From positions 64,025 through 121,630 of the forward strand of contig NZ_JARPQB010000027.1 of the NCBI RefSeq assembly GCF_029478665.1: a stretch of DNA of 57,606 nucleotides, given 5' to 3'. This stretch comes from Pseudomonas entomophila. GTDB taxonomy: Bacteria > Pseudomonadota > Gammaproteobacteria > Pseudomonadales > Pseudomonadaceae. The translations under genes and the position numbers were made by a program. Position 1 is the stretch's first letter. Each line of letters begins with the position of its first letter. This document shows, piece by piece, positions 8,608-17,082 of this stretch. The notes under the pieces were generated by a model. It had not been told where the DNA came from. It did not search any database and saw only the letters and a program-made list of their open reading frames with translations.

Positions 8608-9735
8608 TTATACGCCGGGGGCCGGCAAGGGGATGGCAGTGACTCGCCAGTCATCGCCGACCGCGCGCATTTCGGTGATTTTCAGCCGTGGCGCCTCGCT
8701 CATTTTCGACAACGGCCAGTCCAGCAACGGGCGGGCCTCGGAGCCGAGGAAGGTGCCAGCGACGAACAGCTGGAACTCGTCGACCAGGCCCTGGCGGGCG
8801 AAGGCGCCGACCAGGCCGGCGCCGGCCTCCAGCAAGATCTCGTTGACACCGCGTTCGGCCAGGCGGCGCAGCAGCGCGGTCAGGTCGACCTGGCCGTCGT
8901 CGCCCGGCAGATTGAGCAGTTCATGGCCGGCAGCAGCGTAGCGCGGATCATCGCCCGCAGCGGTGACCACCAGCGCCGGGCCGGCCTGGAAGAACGGTGC
9001 GTCCAGCAGCAGGCGCAGGCGCCCGTCGACCAGCACCCGCAGCGGCGGGCGCGACAGGGCCAGGGCGGTGAGCTCGCTGTCCAGCCCGAGCTCTGCGCCA
9101 CGCACGGTCATCCGGGCGTTGTCCTGCAACACGCTCTGGGCGCTGGTCAGCACCACGCTGGAGCGGGCGCGCAGGCGCTGCACCGCGGCACGGGCGGCGG
9201 GGCCGGTGATCCACTGGCTCTCGCCGCTGGCCATGGCGGTGCGGCCGTCCAGGCTCATGGCCAGCTTGGCGCGGACGAACGGCAGGCCATGCTCCATGCG
9301 TTTCAGGAAGCCGGGGTTCAGTGCCCGCGCCTCGGCTTCGAGCACGCCGCTGGCCACCTCGATACCGGCCTCGCGCAGGCGCCGCAGGCCATTACCGGCC
9401 ACTTGCGGGTTGGGGTCCTGCATGGCCGCCACGACCCGCGCCACGCCCGCCTTGACCAGCGCCTCGGCGCACGGCGGCGTGCGACCGTGGTGACTGCACG
9501 GTTCGAGAGTGACATAGGCACAGGCGCCGCGGGCACGCTCACCGGCCTGGCGCAGGGCATGCACCTCGGCATGGGGCTCGCCGGCACGTACATGCCAGCC
9601 TTCGCCGACCACCTCGCCATCGCGCACGATCACGCAACCGACGCGTGGGTTGGGGTGGGTCGTGTAGAGGCCCTTGCGGGCCAGCTCCACGGCCCGGGCC
9701 ATGTAATGAGCGTCGAGAATGGCTTGGCTGGACAT
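8608..9735 (-). CDS. ribD: Bifunctional riboflavin deaminase/reductase
   Basis: 375 residues. The N-terminal cytidine-deaminase-type domain shows the zinc motif PHAEVHALRQAG and PCSHHGRTPPC near residues 50-85. The C-terminal dihydrofolate-reductase-like domain begins near residue 150 (VRAKLAMSLDGRTAMASGES). It deaminates and then reduces the pyrimidine intermediate made by RibA. The ATG is two bases after the nrdR stop, so nrdR and ribD are co-transcribed. Confidence 0.95.
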   Translation of the reverse strand: MSSQAILDAHYMARAVELARKGLYTTHPNPRVGCVIVRDGEVVGEGWHVRAGEPHAEVHALRQAGERARGACAYVTLEPCSHHGRTPPCAEALVKAGVARVVAAMQDPNPQVAGNGLRRLREAGIEVASGVLEAEARALNPGFLKRMEHGLPFVRAKLAMSLDGRTAMASGESQWITGPAARAAVQRLRARSSVVLTSAQSVLQDNARMTVRGAELGLDSELTALALSRPPLRVLVDGRLRLLLDAPFFQAGPALVVTAAGDDPRYAAAGHELLNLPGDDGQVDLTALLRRLAERGVNEILLEAGAGLVGAFARQGLVDEFQLFVAGTFLGSEARPLLDWPLSKMSEAPRLKITEMRAVGDDWRVTAIPLPAPGV

Positions 9736-9737
9736 GC

Positions 9738-10202
9738 TTACTCTTTAGCCGGCTCGCGGGCCAGGCGGTCGATTTCTTCGCGGAACTCGTCGAGGTCCTG
9801 GAAGCGTCGGTAGACCGAGGCGAAACGGATGTAGGCGACTTCGTCGAGCTTGCGCAGCTCGGCCATCACCATTTCACCCACCACCAGCGACTTCACCTCG
9901 CGCTCGCCGGTGGCGCGCAACCGGCTCTTGATGTGCGCCAGCGCCGCTTCCAGGCGTTCGATACTCACCGGGCGCTTCTCCAGCGCCCGCTGCATGCCGG
10001 CGCGCAGCTTGTCTTCGTCGAAGGGCTGGCGCGTGCCGTCCTGCTTGATCAGCCGGGGCAGGACCAGCTCGGCGGTCTCGAAGGTGGTGAAGCGCTCGCC
10101 GCAGGCGACACACTCGCGGCGGCGGCGCACTTGCTCGCCCTCGGCGACAAGACGAGAGTCGATGACCTTGGTGTCGTTGGCACCGCAAAACGGACAGTGC
10201 AT
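9738..10202 (-). CDS. nrdR: Ribonucleotide reductase repressor NrdR
   Basis: 154 residues. It begins with a zinc ribbon ([17 protein letters not shown], then [11 protein letters not shown], four cysteines). An ATP-cone follows ([20 protein letters not shown]). It represses nrd genes according to ATP/dATP levels. The ATG at 10202 gives the exact family length and N-terminus. A longer frame upstream runs into the divergent lipoprotein promoter and is not used. It is the first gene of the leftward rib operon. Confidence 0.95.
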   Translation of the reverse strand: MHCPFCGANDTKVIDSRLVAEGEQVRRRRECVACGERFTTFETAELVLPRLIKQDGTRQPFDEDKLRAGMQRALEKRPVSIERLEAALAHIKSRLRATGEREVKSLVVGEMVMAELRKLDEVAYIRFASVYRRFQDLDEFREEIDRLAREPAKE

Positions 10203-10307
10203 GGTGGCAGGCAACAAAAAAAGGGAGGGCCATGGTAGCGCATTGCACTGGCAAGACAAGCCAAAGGGTTTACCATCCATGCAAATCTGCCCGTGAAGGA
10301 CTCCCCC

Positions 10308-10760
10308 ATGCATCATCGCGCACTCATCGTGCTGTGCTGCGCCGTTCTGCTCGCCGCCTGCGGCAGCGACCGGCCCAAGTCCGAGCAAGCCCCGGCGCCC
10401 GCACCGGCCAAGGTGGCCAGGAAAGCCCAGCCGCTGGGCCCGCTGCCGGCCTACCAGCGCGAACTGAGCGGCACCCTGCTGGAAGTCCCGGCCGGCGCCG
10501 ACGTGGAACTGGCCCTGCTGGTCATCGACGAGCGTGGCCGCCCACAGCAACTGCTCGCCAGCAGCACCCTGACCGGCACCGGCCAGGCCCTGCCCTATCA
10601 CCTGCGCTTCAACCCCGAAGTATTCCCCGCCGGTGGCCGGGTCGAGCTGCGCGGCCGCGCCAGCCAATCAGGCCAGCTGATCCTGCACCTGCCGCCCGTG
10701 CGTATCGCCCAGGCCGAAACCCAGGCTACCGGCCCGCTGCGCTTCGAAAAGGCCCCGTAG
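10308..10760 (+). CDS. YbaY-type lipoprotein
   Basis: 150 residues. ATG at 10308 is chosen because GAAGGA lies 7 bases before it. The frame could start five codons earlier, but that would put the ribosome site inside the gene. The signal peptide ends in the lipobox LLAAC, so the protein is lipid-anchored, presumably to the outer membrane. A proline/alanine linker follows, then a beta-rich domain ([20 protein letters not shown]) resembling YbaY. The molecular role is unknown. It is divergent from nrdR and one base from the methyltransferase gene. Confidence 0.75.
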   Translation: MHHRALIVLCCAVLLAACGSDRPKSEQAPAPAPAKVARKAQPLGPLPAYQRELSGTLLEVPAGADVELALLVIDERGRPQQLLASSTLTGTGQALPYHLRFNPEVFPAGGRVELRGRASQSGQLILHLPPVRIAQAETQATGPLRFEKAP

Positions 10761-10761
10761 G

Positions 10762-11421
10762 ATGGCCCCGCAAGCCCTGCAACAGGCCCTGAGCGGCCTG
10801 ATCGGTGAAGCGCGCCTGGTGGTCAGCGAACTGCCCGGCTGCGCCCTGAAACTCTGGCTGATCGACGACCAGAATATGGACCGCGCCTTCAGCAGCGAGG
10901 AAACCCGGCGCATCCTGGAAGAGCCGCCCTACTGGAGCTTCTGCTGGGCCAGCGGCCTGGCCATGGCCCGCTATCTCGCCGAACACCCGGAATGGGTGCG
11001 GGGCAAGCGCGTGCTGGACTTCGGCGCGGGCTCCGGCATTGCCGGCATTGCCGCCGCCCAGGCCGGCGCCCTGGAAGTGGTGGCCTGCGACCTCGACCCG
11101 CTGGCCCTGGATGCCTGTCGCGCCAACGCCGCGCTGAACCAGGTCGAACTGGGCTACAGCAGCGACTTCTTCGCCGAAGCCGACCGTTTCGACCTGATCC
11201 TGGTCGCCGATGTGCTCTACGATCGCGCCAATCTGCCACTACTGGACGCGTTCCTCAGCCGTGGCCGCCAGGCGCTGGTGGCCGACTCGCGGGTGCGCGA
11301 CTTCAGCCACCCGCTATACCGCTCGCTGGGCGTGCTCGAGGCGCTGACCCTGCCGGACCTGGCCGAGCCGCACGAATTCCGCCGGGTCAGCCTGTACCAT
11401 GCCAGCCGCGAGCCTTTATAG
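10762..11421 (+). CDS. SAM-dependent methyltransferase, ETF-beta lysine methyltransferase-like
   Basis: 219 residues with the Rossmann methyltransferase motif I VLDFGAGSGIAGIAAAQAG near residue 85, an acidic end of strand 2 (VVACDLDPLALDACRANA) and motif LILVADVLYDRANL near 150. The PYWSFCWASGLAMARYL entry segment is typical of the METTL20/PrmA-like group that methylates protein lysines. The substrate is not visible. The start is one base after the upstream stop, so the gene is coupled to the lipoprotein. Confidence 0.75.
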   Translation: MAPQALQQALSGLIGEARLVVSELPGCALKLWLIDDQNMDRAFSSEETRRILEEPPYWSFCWASGLAMARYLAEHPEWVRGKRVLDFGAGSGIAGIAAAQAGALEVVACDLDPLALDACRANAALNQVELGYSSDFFAEADRFDLILVADVLYDRANLPLLDAFLSRGRQALVADSRVRDFSHPLYRSLGVLEALTLPDLAEPHEFRRVSLYHASREPL

Positions 11422-11449
11422 TGGGGCATTCACGTTTGCGAGAGTCGCG

Positions 11450-12337
11450 ATGAGCCAAGCTCCTGATAACACAAGCCTGCCGTACATCTTCGATGCCACC
11501 GATGCCACCTTCCAGCAGCTGGTCATCGAGAACTCCTTCCACAAGCCCGTGCTGGTGGACTTCTGGGCCGAATGGTGCGCGCCCTGCAAGGCGCTGATGC
11601 CGCTGCTGGCGAAGATCACCGAGGGCTATCAGGGCGAGCTGCTGCTGGCCAAGATCAACTGCGACGTCGAGCAGCAGGTGGTGGCCCAGTTCGGCATCCG
11701 CAGCCTGCCGACCGTGGTGCTGTTCAAGGACGGCCAGCCGGTGGACGGCTTTGCCGGCGCCCAGCCCGAGTCGGCCATCCGCGCCATGCTCGAACCCCAT
11801 GTGCAGATGCCCGCGCCACCGACCGCCGCGCCGCTGGAGCAGGCCAAGGCGCTGTTCGCCGAAAGCCGTTTCAGCGAAGCCGAAGCCCTGCTGCAGGTGC
11901 TGCTGGGTGAAGACAACAGCAACGCCGAGGCGCTGATCCTCTACGCCCGCTGCCTGGCTGAGCGGGGCGAACTGGGCGAGGCGCAGGTGGTGCTCGACGC
12001 GGTCAAGACCGACGAGCACAAGGCCGCCCTGGCCGGCGCCAAGGCCCAGCTGACCTTCCTGCGCCAGGCCGCCAGCCTGCCGGAAGCCGCCGAGCTCAAG
12101 ACCCGCCTGGCGCAGAACCCGCAGGACGACGAAGCGGCCTACCAGCTGTGCATCCAGCAGCTGGCGCGCCAGCAATATGAAGCGGCATTGGATGGGCTGC
12201 TGAAGCTGTTCCAGCGCAATCGCGCTTACGAGAATGGGCTACCGCAGAAAGCGTTGCTGCAAGTGTTCGAACTGCTGGGCAACGAGCATCCGCTGGTCGG
12301 CGTGTACCGTCGCAAGCTATCGGCGGCGATGTTCTGA
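11450..12337 (+). CDS. cnoX: Chaperedoxin CnoX (YbbN), thioredoxin plus TPR domains
   Basis: 295 residues. The N-terminal thioredoxin fold has the intact active site WAEWCAPCKALMP near residue 35 and the cis-proline region IRSLPTVVLF. After a linker, helical repeats of TPR type fill residues 120-290 (AKALFAESRFSEAEALLQVL; LFQRNRAYENGLPQKALL). The family holds unfolding proteins for DnaK/GroEL under oxidative stress. ATG at 11450 removes an upstream in-frame tail. The gene is followed by an inverted REP pair. Confidence 0.88.
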   Translation: MSQAPDNTSLPYIFDATDATFQQLVIENSFHKPVLVDFWAEWCAPCKALMPLLAKITEGYQGELLLAKINCDVEQQVVAQFGIRSLPTVVLFKDGQPVDGFAGAQPESAIRAMLEPHVQMPAPPTAAPLEQAKALFAESRFSEAEALLQVLLGEDNSNAEALILYARCLAERGELGEAQVVLDAVKTDEHKAALAGAKAQLTFLRQAASLPEAAELKTRLAQNPQDDEAAYQLCIQQLARQQYEAALDGLLKLFQRNRAYENGLPQKALLQVFELLGNEHPLVGVYRRKLSAAMF

Positions 12338-12349
12338 GATAGACCGCTG

Positions 12350-12428
12350 TTCGCCAGCAAGGCTGGCTCCTACAGGTATCACGCCGCCCGAGGGTGCATA
12401 CACTGTAGGAGCCAGCCTTGCTGGCGAA
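12350..12428. repeat. REP pair, inverted
   Basis: Units at 12350-12374 and 12404-12428 are exact inverted copies (ttcgccagcaaggctggctc plus ctaca). They sit between the convergent ends of cnoX and the following leftward gene, the usual bime position, where they could form a bidirectional transcript end. Confidence 0.85.
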
Positions 12429-12442
12429 TGGCAGCAACACGG

Positions 12443-12787
12443 TCACCCCACCCAGTGATACACCGGCGCATCCGCGCCACTTTCCACCTTCACCTCACTG
12501 CTGTGGCGCAAGCGCACCAGCAGCCGCTTGCCCGCCGCCACACTGCCAGCCAACCCTTCCAGGCGCTCCAGCAACTCCGGCCCGCCCATCTGCCCCGCCT
12601 GGCGCAGCACCTCGCGCGCGGCCAGCCACTGCCCGTCATCCTGGCGCGGCGCCGGGCCAGCGCTGGCCTGAACGGCCTCGACCACGACAGGCGCCTCCAG
12701 CCGACGCCCAAGCTGCGCCCACTCTTCAGGCGCCAGCTCGATGGTCAAGTCCACCGGCCAGTCACCGATCTGTCCACGAATTCTCAC
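12443..12787 (-). CDS. Conserved-looking hypothetical protein
   Basis: 114 residues from GTG at 12787, chosen for the strong GAGGAAGG ribosome site five bases before it. An ATG at 12823 would add 12 residues but has its GGGAG almost touching the start. The protein is acidic and soluble (RIRGQIGDWPVDLTIELAPEEW at the N-terminus), with no membrane segment or known catalytic motif. It is divergent from the zinc cluster. I cannot assign a function. Confidence 0.6.
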   Translation of the reverse strand: MRIRGQIGDWPVDLTIELAPEEWAQLGRRLEAPVVVEAVQASAGPAPRQDDGQWLAAREVLRQAGQMGGPELLERLEGLAGSVAAGKRLLVRLRHSSEVKVESGADAPVYHWVG

Positions 12788-12871
12788 GCTGCCTTCCTCG
12801 ATCCTGGGCTTGAATGCAGCCATGCTCCCACGAACATGAAACCTGTGCCAGGCGGGCTGGCGAGGCAAACA

Positions 12872-12892
12872 GAAGTTGTTATAACATTACCA
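12872..12892 (+). promoter_or_regulatory. Candidate Zur operator upstream of the zinc cluster
   Basis: The 10-base perfect palindrome tgttataaca (12877-12886) sits 37 bases before the ATG of the ZrgA-like gene, in the context gaagttgttataacattacc. This resembles the gammaproteobacterial Zur box (GTTATA..ATAAC type). ZrgA-type genes are known Zur targets. The match was made by eye only. Confidence 0.45.
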
Positions 12893-12922
12893 AATCCTTC
12901 CAAGCCGCCCCTGGAGCCGTCC

Positions 12923-13465
12923 ATGCGTCGTCTGCTGCTCGCCCTGCCCTTCGCCCTGCTTCCCCTGGCCGTGGCCCATGCCCACGACGACCATGACCAC
13001 GACACCCTCGGTGCCCACGAGCACGGCGTGGCCAAGCTCAATGTGGTGCTCGACGGCAACACCCTCGAACTGGGGCTGGACAGCCCGGCGATGAACCTGG
13101 TGGGCTTCGAGCACGTCGCCAGCACCGATGCCGACAAGGCCAAGGTCACCGCCGCCCGCCAGCAGCTGGAACAACCGCTGAAGCTGTTCGGCCTGGCCCT
13201 GGCCGCTGGCTGCACCGAGGAGAACCAGGAACTGGAGAGCCCGCTGTTCGAGGCCGGCGACAAGCAGGCGCAAGGTCACCAGCACGCCGACATCGAAGCC
13301 CATTACCAGCTGACTTGCGCCAACCCCGACAAGCTCACCCGCATCGACCTCGCGCCGCTGTTCAAGACCTTCCCGCAAACCCAGAAGGTCAATGTGCAAC
13401 TGATCGGCCCGAACGGCCAGAAAGGCACGGAAGCGACGTCCGCCAAGGCCGTGGTCGTGTTCTGA
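12923..13465 (+). CDS. zrgA: ZrgA-like periplasmic zinc-binding protein (DUF2796)
   Basis: 180 residues. A signal peptide (MRRLLLALPFALLPLAVAHA) is followed directly by a histidine/aspartate-rich metal motif HDDHDHDTLGAHEHG. A second cluster, QGHQHADIEAHYQLTC, lies near residue 120. ZrgA of Vibrio is a Zur-controlled zinc uptake component encoded with an ABC pair, the same layout as here. The long frame upstream of this ATG has no signal peptide and is not used. A Zur-like palindrome precedes the gene. Confidence 0.8.
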   Translation: MRRLLLALPFALLPLAVAHAHDDHDHDTLGAHEHGVAKLNVVLDGNTLELGLDSPAMNLVGFEHVASTDADKAKVTAARQQLEQPLKLFGLALAAGCTEENQELESPLFEAGDKQAQGHQHADIEAHYQLTCANPDKLTRIDLAPLFKTFPQTQKVNVQLIGPNGQKGTEATSAKAVVVF

Positions 13466-14176
13466 ATGCGCCAGCCGTTGATCGACCTGCATGACCTGGT
13501 GTTCGCCTGGCCCGGCCAGGCGCCGCTGCTGGATATTCCCGCGTTTCGCCTGGAGCCGGGCGAGGCGCTGTTCCTCAAGGGCCCCAGCGGCAGCGGCAAG
13601 ACCACCCTGCTCGGCCTGTTGGGCGGTGTGAACCGCCCGGGCCAGGGCAGTATCCAGTTGCTTGGCCAGGACCTGGCGGCGCTGGGCCAGGGCGCCCGTG
13701 ACCGCTTCCGGGTCGATCACACCGGCTACATCTTCCAGCAGTTCAACCTGCTGCCGTTTCTCTCGGTGCGCGAGAACGTCGAGCTGCCCTGCCGCTTCTC
13801 GAAAAGCCGTGCCACCCGCGCCGCCCAGCGCCATGGCAGCGTTGACCAGGCCGCCGCGCAACTGCTCGCGCACCTGGGGCTGGACGACCCGGCCCTGCTC
13901 GCCCGCCGCGCCGACAGCTTGTCGATCGGCCAGCAGCAACGGGTGGCCGCGGCCCGGGCGCTGATCGGCCAGCCGGAACTGGTGATCGCCGACGAGCCCA
14001 CCTCCGCGCTCGACGCCGACACCCGCGAGGCGTTCATCCGCCTGCTGTTCGCCGAATGCCGCGCAGCCGGTTCCAGCCTGCTGTTCGTCAGCCATGACCA
14101 GAGCCTGGCGCCACTGTTCGACCGACACCTGTCCCTGGCCGAGCTCAATCGCGCCGCCAAGCCCCGGGAGGCCTGA
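13466..14176 (+). CDS. ABC transporter ATP-binding protein, LolD/MacB type
   Basis: 236 residues starting directly after the zrgA stop. Walker A GPSGSGKTTLLGLL lies near residue 38, the signature LSIGQQQRVAAARAL near 153 and Walker B LVIADEPTSALD near 172. The closest kin by eye are LolD/MacB-like ATPases that drive mechanotransmission rather than classical import. In Vibrio the equivalent subunit works with ZrgA in zinc acquisition. It overlaps the permease gene by one base. Confidence 0.85.
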   Translation: MRQPLIDLHDLVFAWPGQAPLLDIPAFRLEPGEALFLKGPSGSGKTTLLGLLGGVNRPGQGSIQLLGQDLAALGQGARDRFRVDHTGYIFQQFNLLPFLSVRENVELPCRFSKSRATRAAQRHGSVDQAAAQLLAHLGLDDPALLARRADSLSIGQQQRVAAARALIGQPELVIADEPTSALDADTREAFIRLLFAECRAAGSSLLFVSHDQSLAPLFDRHLSLAELNRAAKPREA

Positions 14177-15441
14177 TGTACCTGCTCCGCCTTGCCCTGG
14201 CCAGCCTGGCCAACCGCCGCTTTACCGCCCTGCTCACCGCCTTCGCCATCGCCCTGTCGGTGTGCCTGCTGCTGGCCGTCGAGCGCGTGCGCACCGAAGC
14301 CCGCGCCAGCTTCGCCAGCACCATCAGCGGCACCGACCTGATCGTCGGCGCCCGCTCGGGGTCGGTGAACCTGCTGCTGTATTCGGTGTTTCGCATCGGC
14401 AACGCCACCAACAACATCCGCTGGGACAGCTACGAGCACTACGCCAAGGACCCACGGGTGAAATGGGCGATCCCCATCTCCCTGGGCGACTCGCACCGCG
14501 GCTACCGGGTGATGGGCACCACCGGCGACTACTTCAGCCACTACCAGTACGGCCGGCGCCAACACCTGGCGCTGGGCCAGGGCCGCCCGTTCGGCGACAA
14601 CCCGTTCGAGGTGGTGCTCGGCGCCGAAGTCGCCGAAGCGCTGCACTACACGCTCGGCGACAAGCTGGTGCTGGCCCATGGCGTGGCCGCCATCAGCCTG
14701 GTCAAGCACGATGACAAGCCGTTTACCGTGGTCGGGGTGCTCGAGCGTACTGGCACGCCGGTAGACCGCACCCTGCACATCAGCCTGGCCGGCATGGAGG
14801 CGATCCACATCGACTGGCACAACGGCGTGCCGGCCCGCGGCGCCGGGCGCATCAGCGCCGAACAAGCGCGTACGATGGACCTGCAACCCACGGCCATCAC
14901 CGCCTTCATGCTCGGCCTGAACAACAAGATCGCCACCTTCAGCCTGCAGCGCGAGCTCAACGAATACCGCGGCGAGCCGCTGCTGGCGATCCTCCCCGGC
15001 GTGGCCCTGCAGGAACTGTGGAGCCTGATGGGCACTGCTGAACAGGCGCTGTTCGTGGTGTCGCTGTTCGTGGTGCTGACCGGGTTGATCGGCATGCTCA
15101 CGGCGATCCTCACCAGCCTCAACGAACGCCGCCGGGAAATGGCCATCCTGCGCTCGGTGGGCGCACGGCCGTGGCATATCGCCGGGCTGCTGGTGCTCGA
15201 GGCACTGGCCCTGGCGCTGGCCGGCATCGCGGCCGGGCTGGGGTTGCTGTATACCGGGATCGCCCTGGCCCAGGGCTATGTGCAGGCCAACTATGGGCTT
15301 TACTTGCCGCTGGCCTGGCCGAGCGCTCATGAGTGGACGCTGCTGGCCATCATCCTTGGCGCGGCGTTGCTGATGGGCAGCGTGCCGGCATGGCGCGCCT
15401 ATCGGCAGTCGCTGGCCGACGGTCTGTCGATTCACCTGTGA
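14176..15441 (+). CDS. FtsX/MacB-type ABC permease of the zinc cluster
   Basis: 421 residues. One N-terminal helix (RRFTALLTAFAIALSVCLLL), a large periplasmic domain (about residues 45-280) and three C-terminal helices (around 290, 340 and 395) give the MacB_PCD plus FtsX layout. The stretch LNERRREMAILRSVGARPWH is the typical coupling helix contacting the ATPase. It forms the membrane part of the presumed ZrgBC-like unit and overlaps the ATPase stop by one base. Confidence 0.85.
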   Translation: MYLLRLALASLANRRFTALLTAFAIALSVCLLLAVERVRTEARASFASTISGTDLIVGARSGSVNLLLYSVFRIGNATNNIRWDSYEHYAKDPRVKWAIPISLGDSHRGYRVMGTTGDYFSHYQYGRRQHLALGQGRPFGDNPFEVVLGAEVAEALHYTLGDKLVLAHGVAAISLVKHDDKPFTVVGVLERTGTPVDRTLHISLAGMEAIHIDWHNGVPARGAGRISAEQARTMDLQPTAITAFMLGLNNKIATFSLQRELNEYRGEPLLAILPGVALQELWSLMGTAEQALFVVSLFVVLTGLIGMLTAILTSLNERRREMAILRSVGARPWHIAGLLVLEALALALAGIAAGLGLLYTGIALAQGYVQANYGLYLPLAWPSAHEWTLLAIILGAALLMGSVPAWRAYRQSLADGLSIHL

Positions 15442-15449
15442 GAGTACCC

Positions 15450-16028
15450 ATGCACATTCATCGCATCTTCGTTGCCTGGGTTCGCCGGCAAGCCGGCTCC
15501 TACAGATGGGGCGCGCTTTCCGTGCTCCTGCTTGCGCTGGTGTTCGTCATGCCCGCCGGTTGGGCTGCCGAACCCCGCGAACTGGACTGGCCGGCCCTGA
15601 TCCCCGAAGGCGCCCCGGTCATCCCGCCGCAGCTGACGCCCCTGCACGACCTGTCGCGGATCAGCGACGCGCTCTCGGCCGAAGCCGCGCCCGCCGCCCG
15701 CCAGCAGGCGCCGAATGCCCCAGTGGTCAAGGCGCTGGACGGCCAGCCGGTGAAGATCCCCGGCTACATCGTGCCCCTGGAAGTCAGCGACGAGGGCCGC
15801 ACCACCGAGTTCCTCCTGGTGCCGTACTACGGCGCCTGCATTCACGTGCCACCGCCGCCGTCGAACCAGATCGTGCACATTTTCAGCGAGATGGGCGTGC
15901 GCGTCGAAGACCTCTACCAGCCCTACTGGATCGAAGGGACGATGCAGGTCAAGGCCTCCAGCAGCGAGTTGGCCGACGCGGGTTACCAGATGGAAGCCGA
16001 GAAAATCTACGCTTACGAGCTGAAGTGA
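15450..16028 (+). CDS. DUF3299 exported protein of the zinc cluster
   Basis: 192 residues by the ATG at 15450, eight bases after the permease stop. The mature part carries the DUF3299 signature (KIPGYIVPLEVSDEGRTTEF, then YGACIHVPPPPSNQIVH). A hydrophobic export segment spans about residues 22-40. Residues 10-18 (VRRQAGSYR) are encoded by a REP element, so either the REP was absorbed into the signal peptide or translation starts at the later GTG near 15519. DUF3299 proteins often accompany ZrgABC-like genes. Their exact role is unknown. Confidence 0.75.
   Translation: MHIHRIFVAWVRRQAGSYRWGALSVLLLALVFVMPAGWAAEPRELDWPALIPEGAPVIPPQLTPLHDLSRISDALSAEAAPAARQQAPNAPVVKALDGQPVKIPGYIVPLEVSDEGRTTEFLLVPYYGACIHVPPPPSNQIVHIFSEMGVRVEDLYQPYWIEGTMQVKASSSELADAGYQMEAEKIYAYELK
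15481..15504. repeat. REP unit inside the start of a coding region
   Basis: The REP core ttcgccggcaagccggctcc plus taca is identical in form to the intergenic REPs, but here it lies within the first 20 codons of the DUF3299 gene and keeps the frame open. See the finding on its effect on the signal peptide. Confidence 0.85.
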
Positions 16029-16058
16029 GAACAGGTTGCACTGTGTGAAACCGCTTCG

Positions 16059-16072
16059 TTGAGCTGGGTCAA
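16059..16072 (+). promoter_or_regulatory. Anr/FNR-like box and promoter of oprG
   Basis: The sequence ttgagctgggtcaa matches TTGAT-N4-ATCAA except at the two inner positions. A plausible -10 (taccat, 16095-16100) puts the transcription start near 16107. The box would then be centred at about -41.5, the class II activator position. Pseudomonas OprG is known to be raised at low oxygen by Anr, which fits. Confidence 0.5.
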
Positions 16073-16137
16073 ACTTTCTGTTTAGTCAGCTTCGTACCAT
16101 TGGACTACTCGATTACTCACGTCCTTTGGGAGCTTCC

Positions 16138-16821
16138 ATGAACAAGTCCTTGCTCAGTGCCTCGCTCGTCGCGCTGGCGCTCGCAGCGCCCGTCGCCCAC
16201 GCCCACCAGGCGGGGGATTTCATCCTCCGCGCCGGCGCCATCACCACCGCGCCGAACGAAAACAGCGGCGACATCAAACTTGATGGCGCGAAGGTTTCGG
16301 GCACCAAGGCGACCCTGGACAGCGACACCCAACTGGGCCTGGCCTTCGCCTACATGCTGACCGACCACATCGGCCTGGAACTGCTGGCCGCCACGCCGTT
16401 CCAGCACACCGTCGGCGTCAAGGGCCTCGGCCCTGGCCTGGACGGCAAGCTGGCCGACATCAAGCAGCTGCCACCGACCCTGTCGCTGCAGTACTACCCG
16501 ATGGAACCCACTTCGAAGTTCCAGCCTTACGCGGGCGTGGGCATCAACTACACCCTGTTCTTCGATGAAGACCTGAGCAGCAACCGCAAGGCCCAAGGTT
16601 TCAGCAACATGAAGCTGCAGGACTCGATCGGTATCGCCGGCCAGCTGGGCATGGACTACATGATCACCGACAACCTGCTGGTCAACGCCGCGGTCTGGTA
16701 CGTCGACATCGACACCAAAGCCACCATCGACGGCCCGAGCGCCCTGGGCGTCGGCAAGACCAAGGTCGATGTGGACGTCGACCCTTGGGTCTACATGGTC
16801 GGTATCGGCTACAAGTTCTGA
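16138..16821 (+). CDS. oprG: Outer-membrane porin OprG (OmpW family)
   Basis: 227 residues. ATG at 16138 follows GGGAG and opens a clean signal peptide (MNKSLLSASLVALALAAPVAHA). The 8-strand OmpW barrel follows: GDFILRAGAITTAPNENSG, LGLAFAYMLTDHIGLELLAA, YAGVGINYTLFFDE, ending DVDPWVYMVGIGYKF with the terminal aromatic needed for outer-membrane insertion. The channel passes small hydrophobic compounds. An Anr-like box lies 65 bases upstream. Confidence 0.9.
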   Translation: MNKSLLSASLVALALAAPVAHAHQAGDFILRAGAITTAPNENSGDIKLDGAKVSGTKATLDSDTQLGLAFAYMLTDHIGLELLAATPFQHTVGVKGLGPGLDGKLADIKQLPPTLSLQYYPMEPTSKFQPYAGVGINYTLFFDEDLSSNRKAQGFSNMKLQDSIGIAGQLGMDYMITDNLLVNAAVWYVDIDTKATIDGPSALGVGKTKVDVDVDPWVYMVGIGYKF

Positions 16822-16835
16822 CTCACCGCCGCCCT

Positions 16836-16895
16836 TGTAGGAGCCAGCCTTGCTGGCGAAGCTCCGCGCATTCGCCAGCAAGGCTGGCTCCTACA
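16836..16895. repeat. REP pair, inverted, downstream of oprG
   Basis: Units at 16836-16860 and 16871-16895 are exact inverted copies separated by only 10 bases. They could form a strong hairpin just after the oprG stop and probably mark its transcript end. Confidence 0.85.
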
Positions 16896-17006
16896 AGACG
16901 CAGCTGCATCAACCAGCAACACCAAGCCATTGCACCGCCCCCGCCCCACCGCCCTACACCCAGGTCGCCACGACCGCCCCAACCCGCTACCAAGCATTCG
17001 CGAGCG

Positions 17007-17060
17007 GTTCGCCGGCTAGGGCCAGGATCGCTCCTGTAGGAGCCGGCTTGCCGGCGAACC
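17007..17060. repeat. REP unit with partial inverted partner
   Basis: A full REP unit at 17035-17060 faces a decayed partner starting with gttcgccggctagggcc at 17007. It lies in the gap between oprG and the end of the leftward epimerase gene. The 16896-17006 interval holds no gene that I can support. Confidence 0.7.
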
Positions 17061-17082
17061 ACACGTGAGGCGATACCCGATA

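Noticed and set aside
10992..11453. 153-residue plus-strand frame in the methyltransferase region
   Set aside because: It is a frame-shifted shadow of the methyltransferase gene, rich in Arg/Pro/Gly without domain features.
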